Assembly (NCBI GenBank): GCA_022846095.1
Contig: AP025583.1
Location: 1,860,001-1,924,000 of the forward strand
Source of the DNA: Oscillospiraceae bacterium
Lineage (GTDB): Bacteria; Bacillota; Clostridia; Oscillospirales; Oscillospiraceae
DNA length: 64,000 nucleotides
Reading direction: 5' to 3'
The notes under the pieces: model-generated
Database searches by the model: none
What the model was told of the DNA's origin: nothing
The model's input: only the letters and a program-made list of their open reading frames with translations
In this document: one piece after another, positions 36,881-46,617 of the stretch
Layout: every line of letters begins with the position of its first letter
Numbering within the stretch: the first letter of the stretch is position 1
Position numbers and translations under genes: made by a program

Positions 36881-37801
36881 ATGGACAAATTTTCCGCCCT
36901 CACCAAAGATTTGAACCGCGCCGCCCCGGCGCTGGAGCTGCGGGAACGGGAGCCCATGCGGGGCCACACCTCCTTCCGCGTCGGCGGGCCGGTCCGGCTG
37001 ATGGCCCTGCCCCGGTCGGAGGGGGAGGCGGAGGCTGCGGTGCGCGCCGCCGCAGCGCTGGGGATCACCCCCTTTTTTATGGGCAACGGCACCAACCTGC
37101 TGGTATCCGACTCCGGCTGGGAGGGCTTCGTCATTAAGACCTTCGACGGCCTGGACGGGCTGTGCGCGGAGGGGGAGGCGCTCATCGCGGGCAGCGGGGT
37201 GCTGCTGTCCCGGCTGGCCAACTTCGCCCTGGAGCGCGGCCTCACCGGCCTGGAGTTCGCCCACGGCATCCCCGGCAGCCTGGGGGGCGCGGTGACCATG
37301 GACGCGGGGGCCTACGGCGGCGAAATGCGCCAGGTGGTGGCCGAGACGGAGTATCTGGACGCGGACGGGAGCCGCGGGGTGCTGCGGGGGGAGGAGCATG
37401 CCTTCGGCTACCGCCGCAGCGCCTTTTCTGGCGGCAGCCGCCTGATCCTGCGCGCCAGGCTGGAGCTGCGGCCGGGGGACGGCGCCGAAATCAGGGCCCG
37501 CATGGACGAGCTGATGGCCAAGCGCAAGTCCAAGCAGCCGCTGGACGTGCCCAGCGCGGGCAGCACCTTCAAGCGGCCCGAGGGCTATTTCGCCGCCGCG
37601 CTCATTGAGGAGTGCGGCCTCAAGGGCTTCGCCGTGGGCGGGGCACAGGTGTCGGAGAAGCACGCGGGCTTCGTGGTCAACCGGGGCGGCGCCTCCTGCG
37701 CGGACGTGCTGGCGGTGGTGGAGCACGTGCGGGAGACCGTGCTGCGGCGGACGGGCGTGGAGCTGGAGCCGGAGATCAAGCCCCTGGGGTTCGCCCTATA
37801 G
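36881..37801 (+). CDS. murB: UDP-N-acetylenolpyruvoylglucosamine reductase
   Basis: The 306-aa FAD enzyme reduces the enolpyruvyl group to UDP-MurNAc in peptidoglycan synthesis. It has the FAD-binding GNGTNLLVSDSGWEG, GIPGSLGGAVTMDAGAYGGEM (the usual motif has N where this has D), PSAGSTFKRPEG and the C-terminal KHAGFVVNRGGAS. It is the shorter MurB type of Firmicutes. TTTGGAGG precedes ATG 36881; TATAAT at 36841-36846 is a likely -10. It begins the murB-rapZ-yvcK-whiA cluster. Confidence 0.95.
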   Translation: MDKFSALTKDLNRAAPALELREREPMRGHTSFRVGGPVRLMALPRSEGEAEAAVRAAAALGITPFFMGNGTNLLVSDSGWEGFVIKTFDGLDGLCAEGEALIAGSGVLLSRLANFALERGLTGLEFAHGIPGSLGGAVTMDAGAYGGEMRQVVAETEYLDADGSRGVLRGEEHAFGYRRSAFSGGSRLILRARLELRPGDGAEIRARMDELMAKRKSKQPLDVPSAGSTFKRPEGYFAAALIEECGLKGFAVGGAQVSEKHAGFVVNRGGASCADVLAVVEHVRETVLRRTGVELEPEIKPLGFAL

Positions 37802-37831
37802 ATTCTGGAAATGTACTGTGAGGTAGTTCAA

Positions 37832-38692
37832 ATGGAATTCGTCCTCATTTCCGGCCTGTCCGGCGCGGGCAAGAGCAAGGCCGCCTCCTTTCTGGAGGAC
37901 ATGGGCTATTACGTCGTGGATAACCTGCCCGCGCCCCTTATCCCCAAGTTCGCCGAGCTGTGCATGGCGGGGCAGGGGAAGTACGACCGGGTGTGCCTGG
38001 TCACCGACATCCGGGGCGGGCAGACCTTCGACGGGCTCTTCGAGGCGCTGGACGCGCTGAAAAAGCTGGGCCTGAACTATAAGATCCTCTTTGTGGAGGC
38101 CTCGGTGGAGGCCATCATCAAGCGCTACAAGGAGACCCGGCGCATCCACCCCCTGGCCGTGAACGGCCGCTCCCTGGCCGAGACGGTGGAGCAGGAGCGC
38201 GCCGCCCTGGCCCCGGTGCGCCAGCGGGCGGAGTACATCGTGGACACCTCGGTGCTCTCCACGGCCAAGCTGCGGGGGGAGATCCTGCGCCTGTTCGGCA
38301 GCGGCGGCCCCGCCCAGGATATGACGGTGAACGTGATCTCCTTCGGCTTCAAGTACGGCATCCCCATGGAGGCCGATTTGGTGTTCGACGTGCGCTTTCT
38401 GCCCAACCCCTACTACATCGCCGAGCTGCGGACCCAGACCGGGCTGGACGAGCCGGTGGCCTCCTTCGTCTTCGGCTACCAGCAGACCAAGGACTTTATG
38501 ACCCACCTGGAGAACCTGATGGGCTTCCTGCTGCCCCAGTACGTGGCGGAGGGGAAGACCGTGCTGGTGGTCGGCGTGGGCTGCACCGGGGGGCAGCACC
38601 GCTCGGTGGCCGTGACCCGGGCCCTGGCGGATTTCATCAAGCAGAAAGGCTACAACGCGACGGAAAACCACAGGGACATGACGCGCGCCTGA
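37832..38692 (+). CDS. rapZ: RNase adapter / nucleotide-binding protein RapZ (YvcJ)
   Basis: The 286-aa P-loop protein has Walker A ISGLSGAGKSKA at residues 6-17, the DxRGG segment VTDIRGGQTF, and the C-terminal motif VLVVGVGCTGGQHRSVAVTRAL. In E. coli RapZ controls GlmZ sRNA decay and amino-sugar supply; in Bacillus YvcJ affects competence. Start ATG 37832 has GAGGT upstream. Operon position between murB and yvcK is conserved. Confidence 0.94.
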   Translation: MEFVLISGLSGAGKSKAASFLEDMGYYVVDNLPAPLIPKFAELCMAGQGKYDRVCLVTDIRGGQTFDGLFEALDALKKLGLNYKILFVEASVEAIIKRYKETRRIHPLAVNGRSLAETVEQERAALAPVRQRAEYIVDTSVLSTAKLRGEILRLFGSGGPAQDMTVNVISFGFKYGIPMEADLVFDVRFLPNPYYIAELRTQTGLDEPVASFVFGYQQTKDFMTHLENLMGFLLPQYVAEGKTVLVVGVGCTGGQHRSVAVTRALADFIKQKGYNATENHRDMTRA

Positions 38693-38707
38693 GTGGGAGG
38701 TGGAAGG

Positions 38708-39715
38708 ATGAACGTGGAACTGGGCTGGGCCAACGGCCCCAAAATCGTGGCAATCGGCGGCGGCACGGGGCTGTCCACCATGCTGCGCGGCCTCAAGCGC
38801 TATACCAAAAACCTGACCGCCATCGTCACCGTGGCCGACGACGGCGGCAGCTCCGGTATGCTCCGGCAGGACCTGGGCATGCCGCCCCCGGGGGACATCC
38901 GCCACTGCATGGAGGCCCTGGCCAACGTGGAGCCGGTGATGGAACAGCTGCTGTCCTACCGCTTCCCCGGCGGGTCGGGCAGCCTGACGGGCCAGTCCTT
39001 CGGCAATCTGCTGCTGGCCGCCCTCAACGGCATCTCCCCCTCCTTCGACCAGGCCGTGGCCCGCATGAGCGAGGTGTTGGCCATCAGCGGCCGGGTGCTG
39101 CCGGTGACCAACGCCAACGTGGAACTGGAGGCCGCCTTTGAAAACGGCACCCACGTGGTGGGGGAGAGCAAAATTTTCCACTTCAAGAAGGAGCAGGACT
39201 GCCGCATCCGCAGCGTGCGCCTGCTGCCCGAGCACCCCGCCGCCCTGCCCGAGGCGGTGCGGGCCATCGGGGAGGCGGATTTGGTCCTGCTGGGGCCGGG
39301 CAGCCTCTACACCAGCATCATCCCCAACCTGCTGGTGGACGGCATCGTGGAGGCAATTTGCCGCTGCGAGGCGCTCAAGCTGTACATCTGCAATATCATG
39401 ACCCAGGACGGGGAGACCGAGGGCATGACCGCCTCGGACCACGTGGCGGCGCTTTTGAAGCACGCCGGGCCCGGCCTGGTGGACGTGTGCCTGTGCAACT
39501 CCGCCACCGTGCGCCCCGGCCTGGTGGAGCGCTACCGGGAGGAGGACGCGGTTCCCATCACGGTGGACGCTGAGAATATCCGCGCCATGGGGGTGGAGCC
39601 GGTCACCCGGCCGGTGTCCTCCGAGACCTCCAACTACGCCCGCCACTCGGTGGAGCGGCTCTCCCGCGCGGTAATGGAGATCTACCGGGAGCGGGCGGAC
39701 ACCAGAATCTTTTGA
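38708..39715 (+). CDS. yvcK: YvcK family gluconeogenesis / cell-wall factor
   Basis: The 335-aa protein binds UDP-GlcNAc and related sugars and is needed for normal cell shape on gluconeogenic carbon sources. Motifs are IVAIGGGTGLSTMLRGLK, TVADDGGSSGMLR, PPPGDIRHCM, and GPGSLYTSIIPNLLV. I start at ATG 38708, seven bases after GGGAGG; an earlier in-frame GTG at 38693 has no SD. It lies 15 bp after rapZ. Confidence 0.94.
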   Translation: MNVELGWANGPKIVAIGGGTGLSTMLRGLKRYTKNLTAIVTVADDGGSSGMLRQDLGMPPPGDIRHCMEALANVEPVMEQLLSYRFPGGSGSLTGQSFGNLLLAALNGISPSFDQAVARMSEVLAISGRVLPVTNANVELEAAFENGTHVVGESKIFHFKKEQDCRIRSVRLLPEHPAALPEAVRAIGEADLVLLGPGSLYTSIIPNLLVDGIVEAICRCEALKLYICNIMTQDGETEGMTASDHVAALLKHAGPGLVDVCLCNSATVRPGLVERYREEDAVPITVDAENIRAMGVEPVTRPVSSETSNYARHSVERLSRAVMEIYRERADTRIF

Positions 39716-39730
39716 CAGGGGGCGCAGGCC

Positions 39731-40648
39731 ATGTCCTTTTCGTCCGAGACCAAGCGCGCGCTGTGCCGGGAGCCCCTCTCACGGCGCTGCTGCGCCCAGG
39801 CGGAGGCCTACGGCGTACTGCTCTACTGCAACCGCTTCGACGCCGGTGAAATCCGCATCGTCACGGAATCGCCCGACCTGGCCCGGCGTCTGCCGGGGCT
39901 GTTCTGGAAGGCCTTCCACGTGGAGTTCGACCGCCTGCCGCCCCTGGACGCCCCCGCCGGCAAGCGGATTTTTACGGTGGAGGCGCCGGACAAGCTCTGT
40001 GCCGTCTGCGCCGTGTTCGGCTATGACCCGGCCCAGAGCCTGGCCCACCACATCAATTACGCCGCGCTGGAGGAGGACCACTGCCGCACGGCCTTCTTCC
40101 GTGGGGCCTTTCTGGCGGGGGGGTCGGTGACCGACCCGGCCAAGCGCTACCACCTGGAGCTGGCCACCTCCCACTACAGCGTCAGCCGGGAGATGTCGGC
40201 CCTGCTGCTGGACGCGGGCTTCTCCCCCAAGGAGACCACCCGCAAGGCCAATTACGTGACCTATTTCAAGCAGAGCGAGGCCATCGAGGACTTTTTGACC
40301 GCCCTGGGCGCCCCCTTGGCCGCCATGCAGATTATGAACGCCAAGGCGGAGCGCAGCCTGCTGGGCAGCATCAACCGCAAGGTCAACTGCGACGCGGCCA
40401 ACCTGGACAAGACGGTGGAGGCCGCCCAGGAGCAGATTGAGGCCATCGGGCGGCTGGAGGCCCGGGGGGCGCTGGAGGCCCTGCCGGACAAGCTGCGCCA
40501 GACCGCCCGGCTGCGGGTGGAGTACCCGGAGCTGACCCTGTCCCAGCTGGCGGAGCTGTGCGACCCGCCGGTGACCAAATCCTGCCTCAACCACCGGCTG
40601 CGCAAGCTGATGGAGCTGGGCGCCCGGAATAAGGAGTGTGGACGATGA
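39731..40648 (+). CDS. whiA: DNA-binding protein WhiA
   Basis: The 305-aa protein unites an N-terminal LAGLIDADG-like fold (FFRGAFLAGGSVTDPAKRYHLEL) with a C-terminal helix-turn-helix (RVEYPELTLSQLAELCDPPVTKSCLNHRLRKL). WhiA controls sporulation in actinomycetes and cell division and nucleoid order in Firmicutes. Its place after yvcK is conserved. Its stop overlaps the ATG of the next gene. Confidence 0.95.
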   Translation: MSFSSETKRALCREPLSRRCCAQAEAYGVLLYCNRFDAGEIRIVTESPDLARRLPGLFWKAFHVEFDRLPPLDAPAGKRIFTVEAPDKLCAVCAVFGYDPAQSLAHHINYAALEEDHCRTAFFRGAFLAGGSVTDPAKRYHLELATSHYSVSREMSALLLDAGFSPKETTRKANYVTYFKQSEAIEDFLTALGAPLAAMQIMNAKAERSLLGSINRKVNCDAANLDKTVEAAQEQIEAIGRLEARGALEALPDKLRQTARLRVEYPELTLSQLAELCDPPVTKSCLNHRLRKLMELGARNKECGR

Positions 40649-40848
40649 GACGTACTTACCGAAAGCTGCAAATCTGGTTCGGGCGCTACAAGATCCCCAG
40701 TGTGCTGCTGGGGGTGGCTATGCTCCTGGCGGGCGGCGTGCTGGGCTTCCGCTACCCGGCGCCGGGCACCGTGCTGGTGGTCGTGGGGCTGCTGCTGTCC
40801 CTGGGCGGGCTGCTGCTGGGCTTCGGCGGCCGCGGCCGCAGGCGGTAG
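40645..40848 (+). CDS. Small two-TM membrane protein
   Basis: The 67-aa protein has a basic N terminus (MRRTYRKLQIWFGRYK), two membrane segments (about 18-36 and 39-58) and an Arg-rich end. AAGGAG lies eight bases before ATG 40645, which overlaps the whiA stop (ATGA), so it is translated with whiA. No family recognised. Confidence 0.75.
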   Translation: MRRTYRKLQIWFGRYKIPSVLLGVAMLLAGGVLGFRYPAPGTVLVVVGLLLSLGGLLLGFGGRGRRR

Positions 40849-40854
40849 GCGCCC

Positions 40855-41145
40855 ATGAAGCTGAAACGGATTTGGCGCAGCCAGCTCTATATCACCCTCT
40901 CCGCCGCCGCCGTGGCGGAGCTGGTCAACGCGTCGCTGATATGGCGGCGCAGCGCGGTGCTGGGCGGCGTGCTGCTGGCCGCCGGCCTGATTGCCGCGGC
41001 GGTCAGCCTGGCGCTGGCGGCGCGGGGTCTGCGCTGCCCGGCCTGCGGGCGGGGGATGGCCTGGGCGGTGTGCTCGCCGGACACCGACCCCAGGGCGGAG
41101 CGGATTGCCTGTCCCGGGTGCGGGGCGGAGAGTGAGCTTATCTGA
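40855..41145 (+). CDS. Membrane protein with zinc-ribbon tail (paralogue 1)
   Basis: The 96-aa protein has two membrane segments (about residues 14-30 and 34-56) followed by a cytoplasmic zinc-ribbon-like tail with CPACGRG and CPGCGAE pairs. It resembles the next gene in plan and in the linker GLRCPxCG, so the two are paralogues. Function unknown. It lies six bases after the preceding small gene. Confidence 0.78.
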   Translation: MKLKRIWRSQLYITLSAAAVAELVNASLIWRRSAVLGGVLLAAGLIAAAVSLALAARGLRCPACGRGMAWAVCSPDTDPRAERIACPGCGAESELI

Positions 41146-41162
41146 GCAAGAGGAGTATGGAA

Positions 41163-41435
41163 ATGGAAATCAAGAAATTATGGCACAGCCTACAGGCGGG
41201 CGGGCAGGGGCTTTTTGCCGCGCTGCTGCTGGTTAGCTTCCTGCTGATGAAGCGCGCGCCCTATTTTGCCGCCACGCTGCTGATCGTGGGCGTGATCTGC
41301 TGCCTGGGCGGCATGGCGCTGGGCCGCCACGGCCTGCGCTGCCCCGGCTGCGGCCACTATCTGGGCCGCCATCTGCGCCCCCAGGACGGGAAGGTCGTCT
41401 GCGAGGGCTGCAAAAAAGAAGTGAAGCTGGTTTAA
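41163..41435 (+). CDS. Membrane protein with zinc-ribbon tail (paralogue 2)
   Basis: The 90-aa protein has two membrane segments (about 16-30 and 34-54) and a tail with CPGCGHY and CEGCKKE. GAGGAG lies seven bases before ATG 41163, which is better placed than the ATG at 41157. It is a paralogue of the gene before it and lies 48 bp before dnaE. Confidence 0.78.
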   Translation: MEIKKLWHSLQAGGQGLFAALLLVSFLLMKRAPYFAATLLIVGVICCLGGMALGRHGLRCPGCGHYLGRHLRPQDGKVVCEGCKKEVKLV

Positions 41436-41483
41436 CGGTCAAAACCGTCAACAACGCCTTGAAAAGAGAGAAGGAGGCCCCCT

Positions 41484-44400
41484 ATGTCCTTTGTCCACCT
41501 GCATGTCCATACCGAATACAGCCTTCTGGACGGCGCCTGCCGTATTCCGCTGCTGGTCAAGCGGGTGAAGGAGCTGGGCCAGAACGCGGTGGCCGTCACC
41601 GACCACGGGGTGATGTACGGCGTGGTGGACTTCTACAGGGCGTGTAAGGCGGAGGGAATCAAGCCCATCATCGGCTGCGAGGTCTACGTGGCCCCCCGCA
41701 AGCGCACCGACCGGGTCCACGAGCTGGACGCCGAGGCCAGGCACCTGATCCTGCTGTGCCGGAACGAGACGGGCTACCGCAACCTGTGCTATCTGGACTC
41801 CTGCGCCTTTCTGGAGGGCTTCTACATCAAGCCCCGCATCGACATGGACCTGCTGCGCGCCCACGCGGAGGGCCTGATCGCCCTCTCCGCCTGCCAGTCC
41901 GGGGCGGTGCCCCGTCTGCTGCTGGCGGGCAACTACGAGGGGGCCAAGGCCGAGGCGCTTATGATGCGGGAGCTCTTCGGGGAGGACGGCTACTACCTGG
42001 AGCTCCAGGACCACAACCTGCCCGCGGACCCGGAGGTGAGCCGGGGCCTCATCCGCATCCACAATGAGACGGGCATCCCCCTGGTGGTCACCAACGACGC
42101 CCATTACCTGCGCCGCGAGGACGCGGAGATGCAGGACACCCTGATGTGCATCCAGATGGGCAAGACGGTGGACGACCCCAACCGCCTGAAAATGGAGACC
42201 CAGGAGCTCTATGTGAAGTCCACCGAGGAGATGGCGGCCCTCTTCCCCGACTACCCCGAGGCCGTGGAGAACACCCAGAGGATCGCAGACCTGTGCAATA
42301 TGGAGTTCCAGTTCGGGGTGCACCACCTGCCCGAATTCAAGCTGCCCGCGGGGTACACCGACGGGGACGCCTATTTCCAGAAGCTGTGCGACGAGGGCTT
42401 CGTCCGCCGCTACCCCCAGCCCGGGGCCGACTACCGGGCGCGGCTGGAGTACGAGATGGGGGTCATCCGGCAGATGGGGTTCGTGGACTACTTCCTCATC
42501 GTCTCCGACTTCATCGGCTTCGCCAAGGGTAAGGGCATCCCCGTGGGGCCGGGCCGCGGCTCGGCGGCCGGGTCCATGGTGGCCTACTGCCTGGACATCA
42601 CCGACGTGGACCCCATGAAGTACAGCCTGTACTTCGAGCGCTTTTTGAATCCGGAGCGGGTCACCATGCCCGACATCGACATCGACTTCTGCATCCGCCG
42701 CCGCCAGGAGGTCATTGAGTACGTCCAGGACAAGTACGGCGCGGACCATGTGGCCCAGATCGTCACCTTCGGCACCATGGCGGCCCGAGGGGCCATCCGG
42801 GACGTGGGCCGGGCCCTGAACCTGCCCTACGCCGACGTGGACGTCATCGCCAAGCAGGTGCCCTCCACGCTGCACATCACGCTGAACGACGCCCTCAAGC
42901 TGTCCAAGCCCCTGCGGGAGGCCTACGAGGGGGACGAGCGGATCAAGAACCTCATCGACACCGCCCGGGCACTGGAGGGGATGCCCCGCCACGCCTCCAC
43001 CCACGCCGCGGGGGTGGTCATCACCCGCCGCCCGGTGGTGGACTACGTGCCCCTGGCGAAAAATGACGATTTGGCGGTGACCCAGTACGTCATGACCACG
43101 CTGGAGGAGCTGGGCCTGCTGAAAATGGACTTTCTGGGCCTGCGCAACCTGACCATCCTGGACGACACGGTGAAGATGGTGGCTGCAAAGCAACCTGGCT
43201 TTACACTCGCCGACGTGCCGGACGACGACCCCGAGGTCTTTAAGATGCTCTCGGACGGGCGCACCTCCGGCGTGTTCCAGATGGAGTCGGCGGGCATGAC
43301 CGGCGTGTGCGTGGGCCTCAAGCCCCAGAACATCGAGGACATCACCGCCATCATCGCCCTCTACCGCCCCGGCCCTATGGATTCCATTCCCCGGTTCATC
43401 GCCTGCAAGCAGAACCCGGACAAGGTGAAGTACAAGCACCCCCTGCTGGAGCCCATCCTCACAGTGACCTACGGCTGCATCGTCTACCAGGAGCAGGTCA
43501 TCCAGATCTTTCAGGATCTGGCCGGCTACACCCTGGGCCAGGCCGACATGGTGCGCCGGGCCATCTCCAAAAAGAAGCGAGCCCAGATTGAGAAGGAGCG
43601 CAAGTCCTTCGTCTACGGGGACGCGGAGCGGGGGATAACGGGCTGCGTCGCCAACGGCGTCCCCGAGGCGGTCGCCCAGGATATTTACGACGAGATCGAG
43701 GCCTTTGCCGAGTACGCCTTCAACAAGGCCCACGCGGTGGCCTACGCCATCGTGGCCTACCAGACGGCCTGGTTCAAGTACCACTACACCCGGGAGTACA
43801 TGGCCGCCCTGCTGACCTCCGTGCTGGACTACAGCGAGAAGGTGGCCGAGTACATCGCCGAGTGCAAGGACTGCGGCATTGCCCTGCTGCCCCCGGACAT
43901 CAACGAGTCGGGGGCCAACTTCACCGTGTCGGGGGAGCACATCCGCTTCGGCCTGGTGGCGGTGAAGGGGGTGGGGCGCGGCTTCGTCAACGACGTGCTG
44001 GCGGAGCGTGAAAAGGGAGGGGCCTTTACAACCTTCCCCGACTTCTGCCTGCGCCTGTTCGACCACGATTTGAACAAGCGGGTGCTGGAGAACCTGATCC
44101 GCTGCGGCGCCTTCGACGGCATGGGGGCCCGCCGCTCCCAGCTGCTGGAGGCCTACGAGCAGGTGGTGGACACCATCGCCCAGAACCGCCGCCGCAACCT
44201 GGAGGGGCAGTTCGACCTCTTCGGCGGCGGCGGGGGCAAGGAGACCGCGCCCGAGCTGCATTTGAAGGACATCCCCGAGTTCTCCGGCCGGGAGCTGATG
44301 AACATGGAGAAGGAGACCACCGGGCTCTACCTCACCGGCCACCCCATGGACGAGTACCGGGAGCTGGCCCGCAAGCACCGGGCGGCCCCCATCGGCTCCA

Positions 44401-44945
44401 TCCTCTCCGACTTCGCCCAGGAGGGCGGGCCGGAGCACTTCCAGGACAGCCAGCGGGTGACCGTGGCAGGGGTGGTGACGGCCTCCAAGACCAAGACCAC
44501 CAAGAGCAACACCCTCATGGCCTACGTCACCCTGGAGGACGACACGGGCTCCATGGAGATGCTGGTGTTCTCCCGGGTGCTGGGGGAGAGCGGCGCGTAC
44601 CTGAAGGAGAACGTGCCCGTCCTGGCCGAGGGGCGCATTTCGGTGCGGGAGGAGAAGGCGCCCCAGCTCATGTGCGACCGGGTGAAGCCCCTGACCCAGG
44701 GGGAGGGCTTCGGCGGTGAAAGCAAGGAGAAAGGAAAAAAACTTTACATCCGCGTACCCAGTATGGATGACCCGCGTTGGGAAAAGATAAAGCTGATGCT
44801 GGTCATGTTCCCCGGCGAGGAGCCCTTCAAGGCCAAATTCCTGGATCGGAACGTGTGGTCGGAGCCCGTGCCCGTGGTGGTTCATCCCACCCTGGTACGG
44901 GAGCTGCAAACGATGCTGGGGGCGGAAAACGTGGTGGTAAAATGA
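41484..44945 (+). CDS. dnaE: DNA polymerase III alpha subunit
   Basis: The 1,153-aa replicative polymerase begins with a PHP domain (FVHLHVHTEYSLLDGA, TDHGVMYG), followed by the polymerase core with GPGRGSAAGSMVAY and the catalytic aspartates in MPDIDIDFCIRRR, then the helix-hairpin-helix and OB-fold (VTVAGVVTASKTKTTKSN) C-terminal parts. Length is normal for DnaE; no intein. AAGGAGG precedes the start. The last four bases overlap cls. Confidence 0.96.
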   Translation: MSFVHLHVHTEYSLLDGACRIPLLVKRVKELGQNAVAVTDHGVMYGVVDFYRACKAEGIKPIIGCEVYVAPRKRTDRVHELDAEARHLILLCRNETGYRNLCYLDSCAFLEGFYIKPRIDMDLLRAHAEGLIALSACQSGAVPRLLLAGNYEGAKAEALMMRELFGEDGYYLELQDHNLPADPEVSRGLIRIHNETGIPLVVTNDAHYLRREDAEMQDTLMCIQMGKTVDDPNRLKMETQELYVKSTEEMAALFPDYPEAVENTQRIADLCNMEFQFGVHHLPEFKLPAGYTDGDAYFQKLCDEGFVRRYPQPGADYRARLEYEMGVIRQMGFVDYFLIVSDFIGFAKGKGIPVGPGRGSAAGSMVAYCLDITDVDPMKYSLYFERFLNPERVTMPDIDIDFCIRRRQEVIEYVQDKYGADHVAQIVTFGTMAARGAIRDVGRALNLPYADVDVIAKQVPSTLHITLNDALKLSKPLREAYEGDERIKNLIDTARALEGMPRHASTHAAGVVITRRPVVDYVPLAKNDDLAVTQYVMTTLEELGLLKMDFLGLRNLTILDDTVKMVAAKQPGFTLADVPDDDPEVFKMLSDGRTSGVFQMESAGMTGVCVGLKPQNIEDITAIIALYRPGPMDSIPRFIACKQNPDKVKYKHPLLEPILTVTYGCIVYQEQVIQIFQDLAGYTLGQADMVRRAISKKKRAQIEKERKSFVYGDAERGITGCVANGVPEAVAQDIYDEIEAFAEYAFNKAHAVAYAIVAYQTAWFKYHYTREYMAALLTSVLDYSEKVAEYIAECKDCGIALLPPDINESGANFTVSGEHIRFGLVAVKGVGRGFVNDVLAEREKGGAFTTFPDFCLRLFDHDLNKRVLENLIRCGAFDGMGARRSQLLEAYEQVVDTIAQNRRRNLEGQFDLFGGGGGKETAPELHLKDIPEFSGRELMNMEKETTGLYLTGHPMDEYRELARKHRAAPIGSILSDFAQEGGPEHFQDSQRVTVAGVVTASKTKTTKSNTLMAYVTLEDDTGSMEMLVFSRVLGESGAYLKENVPVLAEGRISVREEKAPQLMCDRVKPLTQGEGFGGESKEKGKKLYIRVPSMDDPRWEKIKLMLVMFPGEEPFKAKFLDRNVWSEPVPVVVHPTLVRELQTMLGAENVVVK

Positions 44946-46501
44946 AGCACAAATCCCAGACCCTGCTGAAAAAAGCGGCCTCCCTGATCTTCCACCGCAC
45001 GGCGCTGGTGGTGCTGCTCATGCTGGTGCAGCTGGGCCTAATCGGCGTGGTTCTGGTCAACTTCACCAGCTATTTCTTCTATTTCTACGTGATATGCGTG
45101 GTGATCTCCGTCGGCGTGGTGCTGTGGATCGTGGGCAACCAGAGCGATCCGGGCTACAAGATCGCGTGGCTCATCCCCATATTGCTCTTCCCGGTGTTCG
45201 GCGGGCTGGTCTACCTGCTCTTCGGCGGCAACCGCCTGTCCCCCCGGATGCAGCGCAAGATGCAGGGCATGGACCGCCAGATGATCGACACCCTGGACAA
45301 GGACGCCAAGGCGGAGCAGCTGAAGCCCTTCGGCATGGACGCGGTGGCCCAGTCCCGCTACCTGGAGCGCTACGCCCACTGTCCGGCCTACACCAACACC
45401 GTGACCAAGTACTACCCCCTGGGGGACGACGCCTTCCCCGACATCCTGGAGGCCCTGCGGGGGGCGGAGCGCTACATTTTCCTGGAGTATTTCATCGTGG
45501 AGCCCGGCCTCTTCTGGGACTCCATCCTGGACATCCTGGAGGAGAAGGCCCGCGCCGGGGTGGACGTGCGCATGATCTACGACGACATCGGCTGCCTCTA
45601 CACTCTGCCCTCCCACTACGCCCACCAGCTGGAGGAGCGGGGGGTGAAGTGCTGCGTGTTCAACCGCTTCGTGCCCGTGCTCTCGGTGCGCTTCAACAAC
45701 CGGGACCACCGGAAGTTCTGCATCGTGGACGGGCACACCGCCTTTACCGGGGGCATCAACCTGGCCGACGAGTATATCAACGCGCGGGTGAAGTACGGCC
45801 ACTGGAAGGACAGCGCCATCCGCCTCAAGGGGGAGGCGGTGTGGAGCATGGCGGTGATGTTCTACACCATGTGGGACTATATCCGGGGCACCGGGGAGGA
45901 CGTGAACCAGTTCCGGCCCACCCGCCTGCCGGAGGACGCCGCCCAGGGGGCGGGCTTCTACGTCCAGCCCTACACCGACAACCCCCTGGACGGGGAGGCG
46001 GTGGGGGAGACGGTCTACCTCAACCTCATTAACAAGGCCCGGAGGTACGTCTATATCACCACGCCCTACCTCATTATCAGCGACAGCGTGAACACCGCGC
46101 TGCGCAACGCGGCCAAGGCCGGTGTGGACGTGCGGATTATGACCCCCCATGTCCCGGACAAGCGGATTATCTTCGAGGTCACCCGGGCCCACTACGAGCC
46201 CCTGCTGGAGGCGGGGGTACAGATCTACGAGTACACCCCCGGCTTCGTCCACGGCAAGAATTTCGCGGTGGACGACGTGTTCGGCACCGTGGGGTCGGTG
46301 AATATGGACTACCGCAGCATGTTCCTCCACTTCGAGGACGGCGTGTGGCTGTGCCACGACCCCAGCATCCTGGACATCAAGGCGGACTTTTTGACGACGC
46401 TGGAGCAGTGCGAGGCGATTACCCTGGCCCACAGCCGGGAGCACTCCTGGGCCCGCCGCCTGCTCCGGGCGGTGCTGCGGGTTTTTGCGCCCCTGATGTA
46501 A
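44942..46501 (+). CDS. cls: Cardiolipin synthase
   Basis: The 519-aa membrane enzyme joins two phosphatidylglycerols into cardiolipin. Three N-terminal hydrophobic segments (about residues 18-40, 42-62 and 75-95) precede two phospholipase-D motifs, HRKFCIVDGHTAFTGG and HGKNFAVDDVFGTVGSVN. The ATG overlaps the dnaE stop (ATGA). The match to the ClsA layout is complete. Confidence 0.94.
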   Translation: MKHKSQTLLKKAASLIFHRTALVVLLMLVQLGLIGVVLVNFTSYFFYFYVICVVISVGVVLWIVGNQSDPGYKIAWLIPILLFPVFGGLVYLLFGGNRLSPRMQRKMQGMDRQMIDTLDKDAKAEQLKPFGMDAVAQSRYLERYAHCPAYTNTVTKYYPLGDDAFPDILEALRGAERYIFLEYFIVEPGLFWDSILDILEEKARAGVDVRMIYDDIGCLYTLPSHYAHQLEERGVKCCVFNRFVPVLSVRFNNRDHRKFCIVDGHTAFTGGINLADEYINARVKYGHWKDSAIRLKGEAVWSMAVMFYTMWDYIRGTGEDVNQFRPTRLPEDAAQGAGFYVQPYTDNPLDGEAVGETVYLNLINKARRYVYITTPYLIISDSVNTALRNAAKAGVDVRIMTPHVPDKRIIFEVTRAHYEPLLEAGVQIYEYTPGFVHGKNFAVDDVFGTVGSVNMDYRSMFLHFEDGVWLCHDPSILDIKADFLTTLEQCEAITLAHSREHSWARRLLRAVLRVFAPLM

Positions 46502-46516
46502 GCTGCGATCCTGAAA

Positions 46517-46550
46517 AGCGCCCTGTCCCCCAACTGGGGGACAGGGCGCT
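46517..46550 (+). terminator. Hairpin after cls
   Basis: AGCGCCCTGTCCCCC pairs with GGGGGACAGGGCGCT over a 4-nt loop. No U-run follows. Confidence 0.55.
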
Positions 46551-46617
46551 CGGTCTGTCGAAAAAGGAGAGAAACAAAATTTGGCGCGCAAGATGCAAGG
46601 AATGTTGTTCCAACTTG

